Assembly (NCBI RefSeq): GCF_037023735.1 | Contig: NZ_CP146069.1 | Span: 434,001 to 498,000, forward strand | DNA from: Roseovarius sp. S88 | Lineage (GTDB): Bacteria; Pseudomonadota; Alphaproteobacteria; Rhodobacterales; Rhodobacteraceae | Direction of reading: 5' to 3' | DNA: 64,000 bases | Shown here: positions 28,276 through 37,628 of the stretch, in pieces | How positions within the stretch are numbered: position 1 is the stretch's first letter | Layout: each line of letters starts with the position of its first letter | Made by a program: the position numbers and the translations under genes | The notes under the pieces: model-generated | What the model was told of the DNA's origin: nothing | Databases searched by the model: none | What the model saw: only the letters and a program-made list of their open reading frames with translations

Positions 28276-29798
28276 GTGACAGGATCGTCCAATGCATCGC
28301 GGAAACGTCGTAGGCCGGAACGCCCGGTTCAACCGCGTGCGCCCTATGTGACGCGCGCGATCGGGCCATTGCCGGTGCTGAGCGAAGAAGGGCTGGCGCT
28401 GATCGAAACGAATGCGGATTGCATTCTGGCTGAGACTGGTATGGAGTTTCATGACGATCCTGAGATCCTCAAAATCTTTCGCGAAGCGGGCTGTGATGTA
28501 GACGGCACCCGTGTACGGTTCGCGCCGGGGTTTTGTCGCAAGACCATTCAGGCGACGGCGCCACCACTGGTCAACCAGCAGGCTCGCAATCCGGAAAATT
28601 CAGTTCAGATGGGCGGGATGGCAACAGTGCTTTGCCCGTCCTGGGGGCCACCTTTTGTGCATGATCTGGATCGGGGGCGGCGCTATGCGAGTTACGACGA
28701 TTTTGTCACGCTGGTGAAGCTGCATCAGACCATTCCATGGTTGCATCATTCTGGCGGAGTTGTCTGTGAGCCGGTGGATTTGCCGGCCAGCACGCGGCAT
28801 CTGGATATGCTTTATGCGCATATACGCCACTCGGACCGGCCCTTTATGGGGGCCTTTATCGGGGCAGAGCGGGCGGGCCACGCGATTGACATGGCGCGGA
28901 TTGTGTTTGGCGACAGAATGGACGCCGATCCGGTGCTCTATTGCGTGTCCAACACCAATGCGCCGCTGGTTATGGATGCCAATATGTCGGGCGCTTTGAA
29001 AACCTACGCCCACGCGGGGCAACCCGTGGCTTGCACGCCTTGGGTTCTGACAGGTGCAATGAGCCCTTGTACCGTGGCCGGAACCTTGGCGCAGGTGCTG
29101 GCCGAAGCCATGGCGTGCCTGGCGCTTGTGCAACTCATAAAACCCGGCGCGCCGTGTCTGATGGGGTCATTTGCCTCAACCATGTCGATGCAATCGGGCG
29201 CGCCGACCTTTGGCACGCCGGAAGCGGGTCAGATGGTGCTGGCCGCCGGGCAACTGGCGCGGCGGTTGGGTGTGCCGCTTCACACCGTGGGCACGCTTTC
29301 GGCGTCCAAGCTGCCCGATGCACAAAGCCAGCAAGAGGCGACCTGGGGCCTCATTATGTCGATGTTTGCGGGGGCCAACCTGATCAATCACGCCACGGGC
29401 TGGCTGGAGGGGGGCTGGTGACAAGTTTTGAGAAAACCATGCTGGATGCCGACCTCTGTGGCAAGCTGATGCGGTTCTTTGAAGGGATTGATCTGAGCGA
29501 GAACGCGCAGGCGATGACGGCAATCGCTGACACCGGGCCGGGTCAGCATTTCCTGGGGTCGGATCATACGCAAGCCAATTTTCTCACGGCACTCTTCCGG
29601 CCAGAGACGCCCGACAACAATTCCTATGAGCAATGGGCCGCAGCCGGGGAATTGGATGCAAGCCAGCGGGCTAATGCACTTTGGAAAGAACATCTGGAGG
29701 CTTATGAGGACCCGGGTCTTGATCCCGCAGTGGACGAAGAATTGCAGGCCTATATGGCAAAAACCAAGGAACAGATCGGCGAGGCCGCGTATTTCTGA
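28276..29798 (+). pseudogene. MttB-family methyltransferase split by a frameshift in a G6 tract
   Basis: The first frame starts at GTG 28276 (GGGAGGA upstream) and gives 381 residues with the MttB blocks CVSNTNAPLVMD and SMQSGAPTFGTPE. It ends ATGWLEGGW at a TGA (29419-29421). The rest of the family sequence continues in the -1 frame (GGLVTSFEKTMLDADLCGKL and so on) to 29798. The intact homologue at 14026 reads GWLEGGLT at this point, so one G is missing from the tract 29409-29414. GAG GGG GGC also forms a possible slippery heptamer. In addition a GTG at 29418 overlaps the TGA, with GGAGG seven bases upstream, which could restart a 126-residue second polypeptide. If repaired it would be a 507-residue non-pyrrolysine methyltransferase for a methylated amine, feeding the flavoproteins downstream. 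Confidence 0.85.
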
Positions 29799-29814
29799 TG
29801 GTGCTGGTTGGAGG

Positions 29815-29858
29815 AAATTTCTTGCAAGAAATTTGGCTAGAAAATTTGAATTTTCTAG
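29815..29858. repeat. Two tandem perfect AT-rich palindromes
   Basis: AAATTTCTTGCAAGAAATTT (29815-29834) is a perfect 20-base palindrome. Two bases later CTAGAAAATT and AATTTTCTAG (29837-29858) form a second. They sit in an otherwise GC-rich operon between mttB and the first flavoprotein gene. Confidence 0.85.
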
Positions 29859-29876
29859 CGCAGTGGGACCGGTGGA

Positions 29877-32246
29877 TTGGCTGAGGTGGTGATCATCGGC
29901 GGTGGGGCCAATGGGCTCAGTCTGGCCTATCATCTGGCCCGGCGTGGCGTGTGCGATGTTGTGCTTTTGGAGCGCAACAGCCTGACCTCTGGAACGAGCT
30001 GGCACGCGGCGGGGATTGTCGGGCCGCTCAGGGCGACACCCAATATGACGCGGCTGGCGATGGAGGCGCTGACGCTCTTTCCGACGCTTGAGGATGAGAC
30101 AGGCATGGCCACGGGGTATAGGCGCACCGGGGGATATTGGCTGGCGCGGGTGTCAGAGCGGATGGATGAGCTTCACCGGATTGCCGCTCTGGGGCGGCTG
30201 TCGGGGTTGTCGCCTGCGATCATTGAGCCAGGCGCGGCGGACATGCCGGGGCTGGATCTCAGCACCCATGTGGGCGTGATGTCTGTTCCGGAAGATGGCA
30301 ATGTGAACCCTGTGGATCTTTGCATGGCATATGCACGTGCGGCCAAGTCGCGGGGCGTGGACATTCGCGAGGGTGTTGCGGTGGAACGCGTCGTGACAAA
30401 AACGGGTCGTGTGACAGGGGTCCAGCTTGCCGATGGCTCGGTCATTGAGGCTGATCAAGTGGCGATTTGTGCCGGGGCGTGGTCCAAGCCGCTGGCGGCG
30501 AGTGCCGGGCTGCACCTGCCACTGCAAGCGGTAGAGCATATGTATGTGGTGACGGAGCCTATGCCGGATTTGCCCGATCCTTTTCCGGTCATCCGCGATC
30601 TGGATACAGGCATTTACATCAAGGGCGATGCAGGCAAGCTGGTCATTGGCGGGTTTGAGCCCCACGCCAAATGCTGGGATGCGTTTGGACCTGAGGGGGA
30701 CCGCCCGTTTCTGGAACTGGCAGAGGATTGGGATCAGTTTGGGCCATTCATGCAGGCCGCTCTGGACCTGATGCCGAGACTGGAGCAGTTGGGCGTTCAG
30801 CATTTCATGAACGGGCCGGAGAGTTTTACCCATGACACACGGCCACTGATTGGGCCAGCGCCAGAGGTCGCGGGGCTCTTTGTGGCGGCGGGGATGAATT
30901 CGGTGGGCGTTATGTCTTCGGCAGGTATCGGGCGGCTGTTGGCGGGCTGGATGAGCGAGGGCGCGCCGGAGTGGGATGCATGGGAGGTTGATGTGGCGCG
31001 TGTCGATCCACGGGCGGCGGATGCGGCGCATATGTCGGCACGGATGGAAGAGGCGGTGGCTGATCTCTTTGCGCTTCATTGGCCCTACAAACAACCCGAG
31101 GCGGGGCGTGGGATGCGGTGTTCGGCGTTGCATGACCGTTGGGCTGCGCACGGCGCTGTGTTCGGTCAGACCGCCGGATGGGAGCGCGGGCTTTGGTATG
31201 CGCGCGCGGAGTCCGAGCGCGATTTGCCCTATGCGGTGGGGGCGCAGCCGTGGTGGGGGATGGCCGCCCGTGAAGCGGCAGAGATGGCGCAGGGCGTGGT
31301 ATTGCTCGATTTGTCGCCCTTTACCAAGGTTGAGATCAAAGGCCCCGACGTCTTGGGCTTTCTCAATATGCACGCAGCGGCGCAGATGGATGTGCCCGTT
31401 GGCAAAGCAGTCTATACGCCCATCCTGAACGACGGGGGTGGCATAGAGGCGGATGTGACCATCACGCGGCTGGCATTGGATCGGTTCTGGCTGGTGTCAG
31501 GCGCTGCGACGCGGTGGCGGGACATGGCGCTTTTGCGCGCACGCGCGGTGGGCTGGGAAGTGCAGATTGCGGATCAATCCGAAACCGAAGTTGTCATTGG
31601 CGTAATGGGCGCTGGGTCTCGTCGCTTGCTTGCCCATGTGTCAGATGCTGATTGGCAGGGGTTTGGGTTTGGCACCGCGCGGGAGGTTTTGGTCTCGGGC
31701 GCGCCCTGTCTCGCCACACGTCTCAGCTTTGTGGGCGAGTTGGGATGGGAACTCTCGATCCCAAGCGGCAAAGCAGGTCAGGTATTCGACGCCCTCATCG
31801 TTGCTGGGGCCAAACCCATGGGGCACTACGCGCTGGATGGCTGTCGCATTGAGAAAGGCTTCAAACATTGGGGGCATGATATTGGGCCAGATGTTACGCC
31901 GCTTGAGGCGGGCTTGGATTTTACCATCGACTGGTCCAAGGACTTTACCGGCAAAACGGCACTGGAGACGCAAAAGGCCCATGGTGTCGCTCAACAGCTC
32001 GCCCTCTTTCAGGTCGAAGGCAGCCCGCTTCTGCTGCATGACGAACCGATCTGGAGTGGCGGTTGCGTGGTAGGCCTGACCACCTCAGGCGGACGGGGGC
32101 CGCGCACTGGGTTGGACCTCTGCTTTGGCATGATTGAGCGCACGGCGGAGGGACCGTTTGAGATCGAAGTTGCCAACCTGCGCTTTACCGCAAAGCGGCT
32201 CAGGCGTCCGCCGTATGACCCGGATGGCAAAAGGATGCGGGCATGA
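29877..32246 (+). CDS. FAD-dependent oxidoreductase with C-terminal GcvT domain (DMGDH/sarcosine dehydrogenase-like)
   Basis: The 789-residue protein starts its Rossmann fold at VVIIGGGANGLSLAYHLARRG. It has a TSGTSWHAAGI block; the histidine of this WHAAG motif carries covalent FAD in dimethylglycine dehydrogenase. The C-terminal third is a GcvT aminomethyltransferase domain (FVGELGWELSIPSG, YALDGCRIEKGFKHWG) that normally passes the released methyl to tetrahydrofolate. The start codon is TTG at 29877; a GTG three codons on is an alternative. Its stop overlaps the next gene by ATGA. It likely demethylates an N-methylated amine. The exact substrate is open. Confidence 0.9.
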   Translation: MAEVVIIGGGANGLSLAYHLARRGVCDVVLLERNSLTSGTSWHAAGIVGPLRATPNMTRLAMEALTLFPTLEDETGMATGYRRTGGYWLARVSERMDELHRIAALGRLSGLSPAIIEPGAADMPGLDLSTHVGVMSVPEDGNVNPVDLCMAYARAAKSRGVDIREGVAVERVVTKTGRVTGVQLADGSVIEADQVAICAGAWSKPLAASAGLHLPLQAVEHMYVVTEPMPDLPDPFPVIRDLDTGIYIKGDAGKLVIGGFEPHAKCWDAFGPEGDRPFLELAEDWDQFGPFMQAALDLMPRLEQLGVQHFMNGPESFTHDTRPLIGPAPEVAGLFVAAGMNSVGVMSSAGIGRLLAGWMSEGAPEWDAWEVDVARVDPRAADAAHMSARMEEAVADLFALHWPYKQPEAGRGMRCSALHDRWAAHGAVFGQTAGWERGLWYARAESERDLPYAVGAQPWWGMAAREAAEMAQGVVLLDLSPFTKVEIKGPDVLGFLNMHAAAQMDVPVGKAVYTPILNDGGGIEADVTITRLALDRFWLVSGAATRWRDMALLRARAVGWEVQIADQSETEVVIGVMGAGSRRLLAHVSDADWQGFGFGTAREVLVSGAPCLATRLSFVGELGWELSIPSGKAGQVFDALIVAGAKPMGHYALDGCRIEKGFKHWGHDIGPDVTPLEAGLDFTIDWSKDFTGKTALETQKAHGVAQQLALFQVEGSPLLLHDEPIWSGGCVVGLTTSGGRGPRTGLDLCFGMIERTAEGPFEIEVANLRFTAKRLRRPPYDPDGKRMRA

Positions 32247-34642
32247 GTGACGCGCAAGTCATCATCATTGGCGGCGGGGCGATGGGCTGTTCGCTACTCT
32301 ACCATCTGGTCAAAGAGGGCTGGCGGGATGTGCTCTTGCTGGAGAAGAACGACCTCACCCATGGCTCGACCTGGCATGCGGCGGGGCTTTGCACGCATTT
32401 TGCCCATAACGCCCCCATCCAAGAGCTGCGTGCCACATCAGTGCGGCTATACCGGGACATCCTGCCTGAAGAGACCGGGCAATCCTGTGGTTTTCACCCG
32501 TCTGGAGCCATGCGAATCACGCGCAATCCCGAACGGATGGATGAATTTCGTCATGTGGCTGGTCTGTCGGCCTTCACGGGGTATCCGCTGGACATCCTGA
32601 CGCCGGAGCGGATTGTTGAACTTCACCCTTTGACGCAGCTCGACGGGCTGATTGGCGGGATTTACGAGCCTGACGACGGCCATGTAGACCCGAGCCTCGC
32701 CACCAACGCGATGGCGCAGATAGCGGTTCAGGGCGGCGGTACAATCAAACGGTACTGCCCGGTGCGCGCGATCAGGCGCGAGGACAGTCTATGGGTCGTG
32801 GAGACCGAGAAGGGCACGTTTCAAGCTGAGCATGTTGTCAACGCGGCAGGGACCTGGGGCTTTGAGATTGGCCAGATGATGGGGGTCAACGTGCCCTCGG
32901 TACCGGTGCTGCACCAGTATCTGGTGACCGACAAGGTGGAGGCTGTGGCTGAGCGACAAGCGCAAGGATTGCCAGAGTTGCCGATCATCCGCGATCCCGA
33001 GGAAAGCTGGTATGTGCGACAGGAACGGGATGGGTTGATCCTGGGGCCGTATGAACGCGAGGCGCAGGTCTGGTCGCCCGATGGGGTGCCGGAGGAGTTT
33101 GGTGCCGACCTCATGCCGCCTGATCTAGACCGCGTGGAACATATCATCGCGGCGGCCATGGCGCGCATTCCTGCGCTGGGTGAGGGTGGTGTGAAAACCG
33201 TCATCAACGGGCCGATCACCTTTAGCCCGGATGCCAACCCTCTGATTGGTCCAGCACATGGGGTCGAGAATGCCTGGCTGCTGACGGGATCCTCCATGGG
33301 GGTGATGGAAGGCGGCGGCGCGGGCAAGTTTCTGTCCCATTGGATGACCCATGGCGCGCCGCCGATGGATGCCTTGGCCGTGGACCCGCGCCGGTTTGGC
33401 AAATGGGCGGACCGAGACTATCGCATTGCCAAGGCGGTGGAGTGTTTCGGGCTTCAATTTGGGGTGCACTATCCGCATGAAGAACGTCCTGCGGGGCGGG
33501 ACCTTCGCAAGTCTCCGCTGCATGATCTGATGATCGAACGTGGCGCTGTGATGGGCGCGGCCTATGGTTGGGAGCGGCCCAACTGGTTTGCGGATGCGCC
33601 GGGCGCAGAGGCAGAGGAAACATTCCGCCGGGCCAACTGGTTTGCCCCTGTGGGACAGGAATGCAAGGCCGTCGCAGAACGCGTGGCGTTGGCCGATCTG
33701 TCGGTGTTTTCCAAGTTTGAAGTCACCGGGCCGGATGCGCAGCTTTTTGTGGATCAGCTTGGGACCAACCGCGCGCCCAAGCCGGGGCGCATCGGGTTGA
33801 CCCATGCGCTGACCCCGACGGGCGGTGTCTTGGCGGAGTTTTCCGTTGCGGCGCTGAGCCAGACACAAGCCTACCTCACCTCGGCGGCGGCGGCAGAAGA
33901 GATGGATTTCGATCTGCTCCGCGCCCGGGCCAGAGGGATGGATGTTGAGATCGTCAACCGGACAGAGGATTTGGCGGTCATTGGTCTCATGGGCCCAAAA
34001 TCGCGGGACGTTCTGGCGGCGCTGACAGATGACGATCTGGGCCTGTGGCTGAGCGTACAGGAGATCACCGTGGCGGGTGTTCCGGTGCGGGCGCTGCGCG
34101 TGTCTTATGTCGGCGAGCTTGGGTGGGAGCTGCATGTTGCGCGCGACCATGCGATGGCCCTGTTCGAGACTCTGGAAACAGCGGGTCAGCCGTATGACAT
34201 TGGCCTCTACGGGGCCTATGCCGCCAATGCGATGCGGCTTGAGAAGGGATATCGCGCCTGGGGCAGTGACCTGACCACTGAGCGCAGCCCGCTGGAGGCG
34301 GCGCTGGGATATCTGGTGCGCCCTGCGGGGCGCGACTTTGTGGGCCGTGATGCGATGCTGGCACGGCAGGGTAACGCACCCTGGGACATGGTCCTGCTTG
34401 AGATTGAGGGAGGCGACGTGGACCCGTTTCATGCCCATAGCCTGTGGCAGGGCGCGCGCAGTGTCGGCGTCGTGACCTCGGGGGCGTATGGCCACCGCAC
34501 CAGCAAGGTTCTGGCGCTGGCCTATCTGCGTGATGCCTCGGCGCGGGATGGTTTGAGCGTGGAAATTCTTGGGCAAAGGCGCGCGGCGCGTATTCAGGAC
34601 TGTGCGCCCTATGACCCTGACAATGAAAGGATGAAACAATGA
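32243..34642 (+). CDS. FAD-dependent oxidoreductase with C-terminal GcvT domain, second copy
   Basis: The 799-residue paralogue of the preceding protein has IIIGGGAMGCSLLYHLVKEGW, the covalent-FAD motif HGSTWHAAGLCTHF, and a GcvT domain (VSYVGELGWELHVARD, ANAMRLEKGYRAWGSDLT). The covalent-flavin motif is closer to characterised dimethylglycine dehydrogenases than that of its neighbour. ATGA overlaps at both ends couple it to both neighbours. The two may remove successive methyl groups (for example dimethylglycine then sarcosine); this is inference. Confidence 0.92.
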   Translation: MSDAQVIIIGGGAMGCSLLYHLVKEGWRDVLLLEKNDLTHGSTWHAAGLCTHFAHNAPIQELRATSVRLYRDILPEETGQSCGFHPSGAMRITRNPERMDEFRHVAGLSAFTGYPLDILTPERIVELHPLTQLDGLIGGIYEPDDGHVDPSLATNAMAQIAVQGGGTIKRYCPVRAIRREDSLWVVETEKGTFQAEHVVNAAGTWGFEIGQMMGVNVPSVPVLHQYLVTDKVEAVAERQAQGLPELPIIRDPEESWYVRQERDGLILGPYEREAQVWSPDGVPEEFGADLMPPDLDRVEHIIAAAMARIPALGEGGVKTVINGPITFSPDANPLIGPAHGVENAWLLTGSSMGVMEGGGAGKFLSHWMTHGAPPMDALAVDPRRFGKWADRDYRIAKAVECFGLQFGVHYPHEERPAGRDLRKSPLHDLMIERGAVMGAAYGWERPNWFADAPGAEAEETFRRANWFAPVGQECKAVAERVALADLSVFSKFEVTGPDAQLFVDQLGTNRAPKPGRIGLTHALTPTGGVLAEFSVAALSQTQAYLTSAAAAEEMDFDLLRARARGMDVEIVNRTEDLAVIGLMGPKSRDVLAALTDDDLGLWLSVQEITVAGVPVRALRVSYVGELGWELHVARDHAMALFETLETAGQPYDIGLYGAYAANAMRLEKGYRAWGSDLTTERSPLEAALGYLVRPAGRDFVGRDAMLARQGNAPWDMVLLEIEGGDVDPFHAHSLWQGARSVGVVTSGAYGHRTSKVLALAYLRDASARDGLSVEILGQRRAARIQDCAPYDPDNERMKQ

Positions 34643-35946
34643 TCAAAACCGATTGGTCGATTGAGGCCACTGCCGCGCGGCGGGCGCAATACTACGCCGC
34701 TTCGCAGTCAAAATTCGTTCCTTTCAAAGAGCCGATGGTCTTCAAACGCGGATCGATGCAATACCTCTGGGATGCCGAGGATCGCAAATACATCGACCTT
34801 CTAGGCATGAATGTCTGTATCTCGGTAGGCCATTCGCACCCTGATGTGGTCAAAGCGGCAACCGAGCAGGCGCAGACACTGACCCATTGCACCACGATGT
34901 TCTATCACCCAACGCCCGCCCATCTGGCCGAAGAACTGGCGGCGACCATGCCCAAGGAGGAAGAGTGGGTTGTGCATTTCACCAATTCCGGCGCCGAGGC
35001 GATTGATCTGGCGATGACCATGGCGCGAACCTATACGGGCAACCTTGACCTTCTGGCGCTGCGCACGTCCTACCATGGCCCCACAGCGGCGGCGCAGTCC
35101 GTGACGGGAATTGCAGGCTGGCGGCATCCGGGCATGCCGGGGCATGTGGCGTTTGTGCCCGAGCCTAACCAGTATCGCGGGATTTTTGGTGAGAATGCGG
35201 GGGCTGCGTCTTATCTCGATGAGATTGAGCGCGCGATTGCCACCGCGACTACTGGCAAGGTCGCGGGCATGCTTGTGGAAAGCGTGCAGGGCTATGGCGG
35301 GATCATTGAGATGCCCAAGGGATATATGTCAGGAGCCGCCGAACGTGTGCGCGCGGCGGGCGGGCTTTACATTGCTGATGAGGTGCAGTCGGGCTTTGGT
35401 CGCACGGGCGACCACATGTGGGGCTTTGAGGCCGATGGGGTGGTGCCGGACGTCGTGGTGATGGCCAAGGGGATCGGCAACGGGTTCCCTTTGGGAGCCG
35501 TTGTGGCGAAGAAGGCTGTTGCCGCACCGATGGCCGAGAAGTTCATGTTCCACACCTATGGGGCCAATCCCACAAGCTGCGCCGCGGGCCGGGCTGTGCT
35601 TGAGGTGATCCGGCGCGACAAGGTGCAGGAGAATGCGCGGGAGGTGGGCGCAGCGCTTCTGGAGCGGCTTCACGGGTTGAAAGACAAACATGCCGCCATC
35701 GGGGATGTGCGCGGCCGGGGTTTGATGCTGGCCATTGAGATGGTGAAGGACCGCAAGACCAAGGAACCTGATGAAGATGTCACAGCGGCGGTGTTTGAAA
35801 AGACCCGCGACGCTGGGCTGATCCTGTCAAAATCCGGGCCGCACCGGTCCTGCCTGCGGATGGTGCCGCCGATGTGTTTGTCGTTGCAGGATGTGGACAA
35901 GGTGGCTGAAGGGCTGGATGCGGCATTTCGGTCGGCTGCAACGTAA
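34639..35946 (+). CDS. Class III aminotransferase (AGXT2-like)
   Basis: The 435-residue PLP enzyme has the class III blocks HFTNSGAEAIDLAM, IADEVQSGFGRTG (cofactor aspartate) and VVMAKGIGNGFPLGAVV (Schiff-base lysine). It resembles alanine-glyoxylate and related aminotransferases. It overlaps the upstream flavoprotein by ATGA and is the last gene of the operon. In this context it could transaminate the glycine/glyoxylate-level product or an amino-acid side product of demethylation. It is convergent with the acyltransferase gene. Confidence 0.92.
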   Translation: MIKTDWSIEATAARRAQYYAASQSKFVPFKEPMVFKRGSMQYLWDAEDRKYIDLLGMNVCISVGHSHPDVVKAATEQAQTLTHCTTMFYHPTPAHLAEELAATMPKEEEWVVHFTNSGAEAIDLAMTMARTYTGNLDLLALRTSYHGPTAAAQSVTGIAGWRHPGMPGHVAFVPEPNQYRGIFGENAGAASYLDEIERAIATATTGKVAGMLVESVQGYGGIIEMPKGYMSGAAERVRAAGGLYIADEVQSGFGRTGDHMWGFEADGVVPDVVVMAKGIGNGFPLGAVVAKKAVAAPMAEKFMFHTYGANPTSCAAGRAVLEVIRRDKVQENAREVGAALLERLHGLKDKHAAIGDVRGRGLMLAIEMVKDRKTKEPDEDVTAAVFEKTRDAGLILSKSGPHRSCLRMVPPMCLSLQDVDKVAEGLDAAFRSAAT

Positions 35947-35958
35947 AGACGGCCAAGA

Positions 35959-37020
35959 TCATGCAGGGCGAGGCGCGGCAATCCAGCGTTTTAGGCCAAG
36001 TGCAGGATGTTCCACAGCATGCCAGGACAACACGGCGCAGAAAACCGCCAAAGGCAGTGCAAAGATCACATTCGAAAGTGGATCGGAGAAGCCCAAGGCA
36101 AAGCCGGTCTGTTGAAGTGGGAATGCGTAAATATAAGTCCCGTAAGAATAATCCCCCAGACGATTGTAAGCCTTCAGCTTTGGCAGGGAGGCAAAGCCTA
36201 ACAGGATGCTGCCATAGCTAAGCGCGACGATTAGCATAGGCAAAAAGAGCTCAGTATTGCGAAGGAGGGTTGTGAGGACAGCCAGGACTGCGACCAACCA
36301 AAACGTGAGTGGTACATATGCGCGCCAGACATAGACCGTCATGCCGATTACAAAGGGCAGGCCGAGGTACAAGGTGGTTTCAAAACGTGTGCCTAAATCC
36401 ATGCTTGCCTTGATGCCAAGCGCTGCTGCGAAGAGGCTCAGCACGATGAGAAATATGCGTGGGCCTGAAAAAAGACCCATCACACCGCATATCAGAACAA
36501 ACCCATAGCAAATTACCTCGTATGACAAGGTCCAGAGTGAGCTGTTGACAATTGGGCTGAACGGGTGGCTCTCAAACACACCGGGCAAGTTAGGCGCAGA
36601 AAAGAAGAGCAGCAGATTGCGTAGCAGGTAAGACAGGCCCTCTGACCAGAAAGTAAGATCACGGGTCATAGTGACCCAAAGTCCGGCCGCCAGAACTGTA
36701 AGTGTCAGCATCACCAAAAGTGCAGGAAAAATGCGCAGTACACGGTTTGTGACAAACGAGACCAGGCTTCGGCTTCGGTCGAAACTTTGGGTGATGAAAA
36801 ATCCAGATACGGCAAAAAAGATGAGTACGCAGGCATCCCCTAGTGTCACTCCTTTGAGTGTGCCTTCTAAAATCTGCGGGGCATCAGGCCCCCCGGTGAC
36901 AGGAATGGAATGGGAGACCAAGACACCTAATGCGGCCAGCATGCGCAACAGGTTGAAATTATTGTCGCGCCCCCCAGATTGATCGGCAACAGTGGTCCAA
37001 ACACCGAACCCCATACGCAA
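35959..37020 (-). CDS. Acyltransferase 3 family membrane protein
   Basis: The 353-residue polytopic protein has about ten membrane helices and the family N-terminus NNFNLLRMLAALGVLVSHS. The catalytic histidine lies in LVSHS, followed by the FFAVSGFFITQSFDRSRS block. Such enzymes (OafA/ExoZ type) O-acylate surface polysaccharides or lipids in the inner membrane. It is a single gene; neighbouring glycan genes at 40-42 kb give a weak link to surface polysaccharide. Confidence 0.9.
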   Translation of the reverse strand: MRMGFGVWTTVADQSGGRDNNFNLLRMLAALGVLVSHSIPVTGGPDAPQILEGTLKGVTLGDACVLIFFAVSGFFITQSFDRSRSLVSFVTNRVLRIFPALLVMLTLTVLAAGLWVTMTRDLTFWSEGLSYLLRNLLLFFSAPNLPGVFESHPFSPIVNSSLWTLSYEVICYGFVLICGVMGLFSGPRIFLIVLSLFAAALGIKASMDLGTRFETTLYLGLPFVIGMTVYVWRAYVPLTFWLVAVLAVLTTLLRNTELFLPMLIVALSYGSILLGFASLPKLKAYNRLGDYSYGTYIYAFPLQQTGFALGFSDPLSNVIFALPLAVFCAVLSWHAVEHPALGLKRWIAAPRPA

Positions 37021-37156
37021 ACTCCAAACATCAATTACAAATCGACTTTTTCAAAAAAACCGTCGGCCAAAGCAGTCGGCCTTCAATTTATATAGGGCGC
37101 AGAGAACTGTTGGCCATGGTGCTCAGCAGACTGATGGCGAGATGAACAAATGAAAG

Positions 37157-37176
37157 GGGGCCGTTGGTTCGGCCCC
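37157..37176 (-). terminator. Hairpin after the small unit
   Basis: GGGGCC (37157-37162) pairs with GGCCCC (37171-37176) around an 8-nt loop. Read leftward it is followed by CCTTTCATTT. It is a plausible end for transcripts from the promoter at 37422-37451. Confidence 0.5.
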
Positions 37177-37206
37177 TCAGTCAGTCCTGCCGTGTGTGCG
37201 TGATTG

Positions 37207-37335
37207 TCAGTTTTGCTTGCAGAGGCGCGCCTGAGAAAGACGGGTGTCTGCTATGCAACTTGGATGGGTCAATGATGCGGTGGAATATGCAAGCGCGATA
37301 CAAAATACAAATAAGAACAAAGCCATAAAGATCAT
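37207..37335 (-). CDS. Possible 42-aa single-pass membrane peptide
   Basis: The ORF begins MIFMALFLFVFCIALAYSTA, one predicted membrane helix, then a short polar tail. Its ATG shares its A with the stop of the upstream 21-aa ORF (TGATG), suggesting coupled translation. No family is recognised and the length is short, so support comes from the promoter, ribosome site and hairpin around it. Confidence 0.4.
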   Translation of the reverse strand: MIFMALFLFVFCIALAYSTASLTHPSCIADTRLSQARLCKQN

Positions 37336-37400
37336 CACCTGCATATGTCGGGAAGATGAGTGACATGCTCGCAAGGCTTTGAAAGCTCCAGCGCGGTCAT
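37335..37400 (-). CDS. Possible 21-aa leader peptide
   Basis: ATG 37400 is preceded by GGGAGG with a 5-base spacer. It lies just after a good promoter and encodes MTALELSKPCEHVTHLPDIC plus Arg before a TGA that overlaps the next ATG. It may be a leader peptide or a small protein in its own right. No homologue is recalled with confidence. Confidence 0.4.
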   Translation of the reverse strand: MTALELSKPCEHVTHLPDICR

Positions 37401-37421
37401 ATGATCCTCCCACGTTCATTT

Positions 37422-37451
37422 TGTATAGGCGAAGTGATTCGAAGCGGTCAA
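37422..37451 (-). promoter_or_regulatory. Sigma-70-type promoter for the small unit
   Basis: On the minus strand TTGACC (37451-37446) and TATACA (37427-37422) are 18 bases apart, with the 21-aa ORF starting about 22 bases downstream. No annotated large gene explains a leftward promoter here. Confidence 0.6.
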
Positions 37452-37628
37452 TAGAAACCGATTCGCGAAGTGTGAATTCGGTATTCGACACAGGTTTTTC
37501 ATCGTTCTGCTAGGCCGTGCGAGGTTTGCACGCTTGCATCGCCGCGCGCGGCATTCGGGCGCGTTCGGCGAAATTGCTTGAGGCGGGTGCTGCGCCCGGC
37601 TAAGTCCATCCGTCAAAGGAGATCGGGC

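Larger units (their letters stand above)
37021..37628. other. 608-base region between acyltransferase and aroC
   Basis: There is no large gene. It contains the small leftward unit (promoter 37422-37451, ORFs 37207-37400, hairpin 37157-37176), the acyltransferase upstream region and, at the right, the aroC leader with AAAGGAGA. Confidence 0.6.

Noticed and set aside
30153..31373. 406-aa open frame antisense to the first flavoprotein gene
   Set aside because: Shadow of a recognised gene, with no domain features.
33125..34639. 504-aa open frame antisense to the second flavoprotein gene
   Set aside because: It mirrors a strong GcvT/FAD gene, has a basic, low-complexity composition and no known motif. 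GC-rich codon use leaves long antisense frames open.
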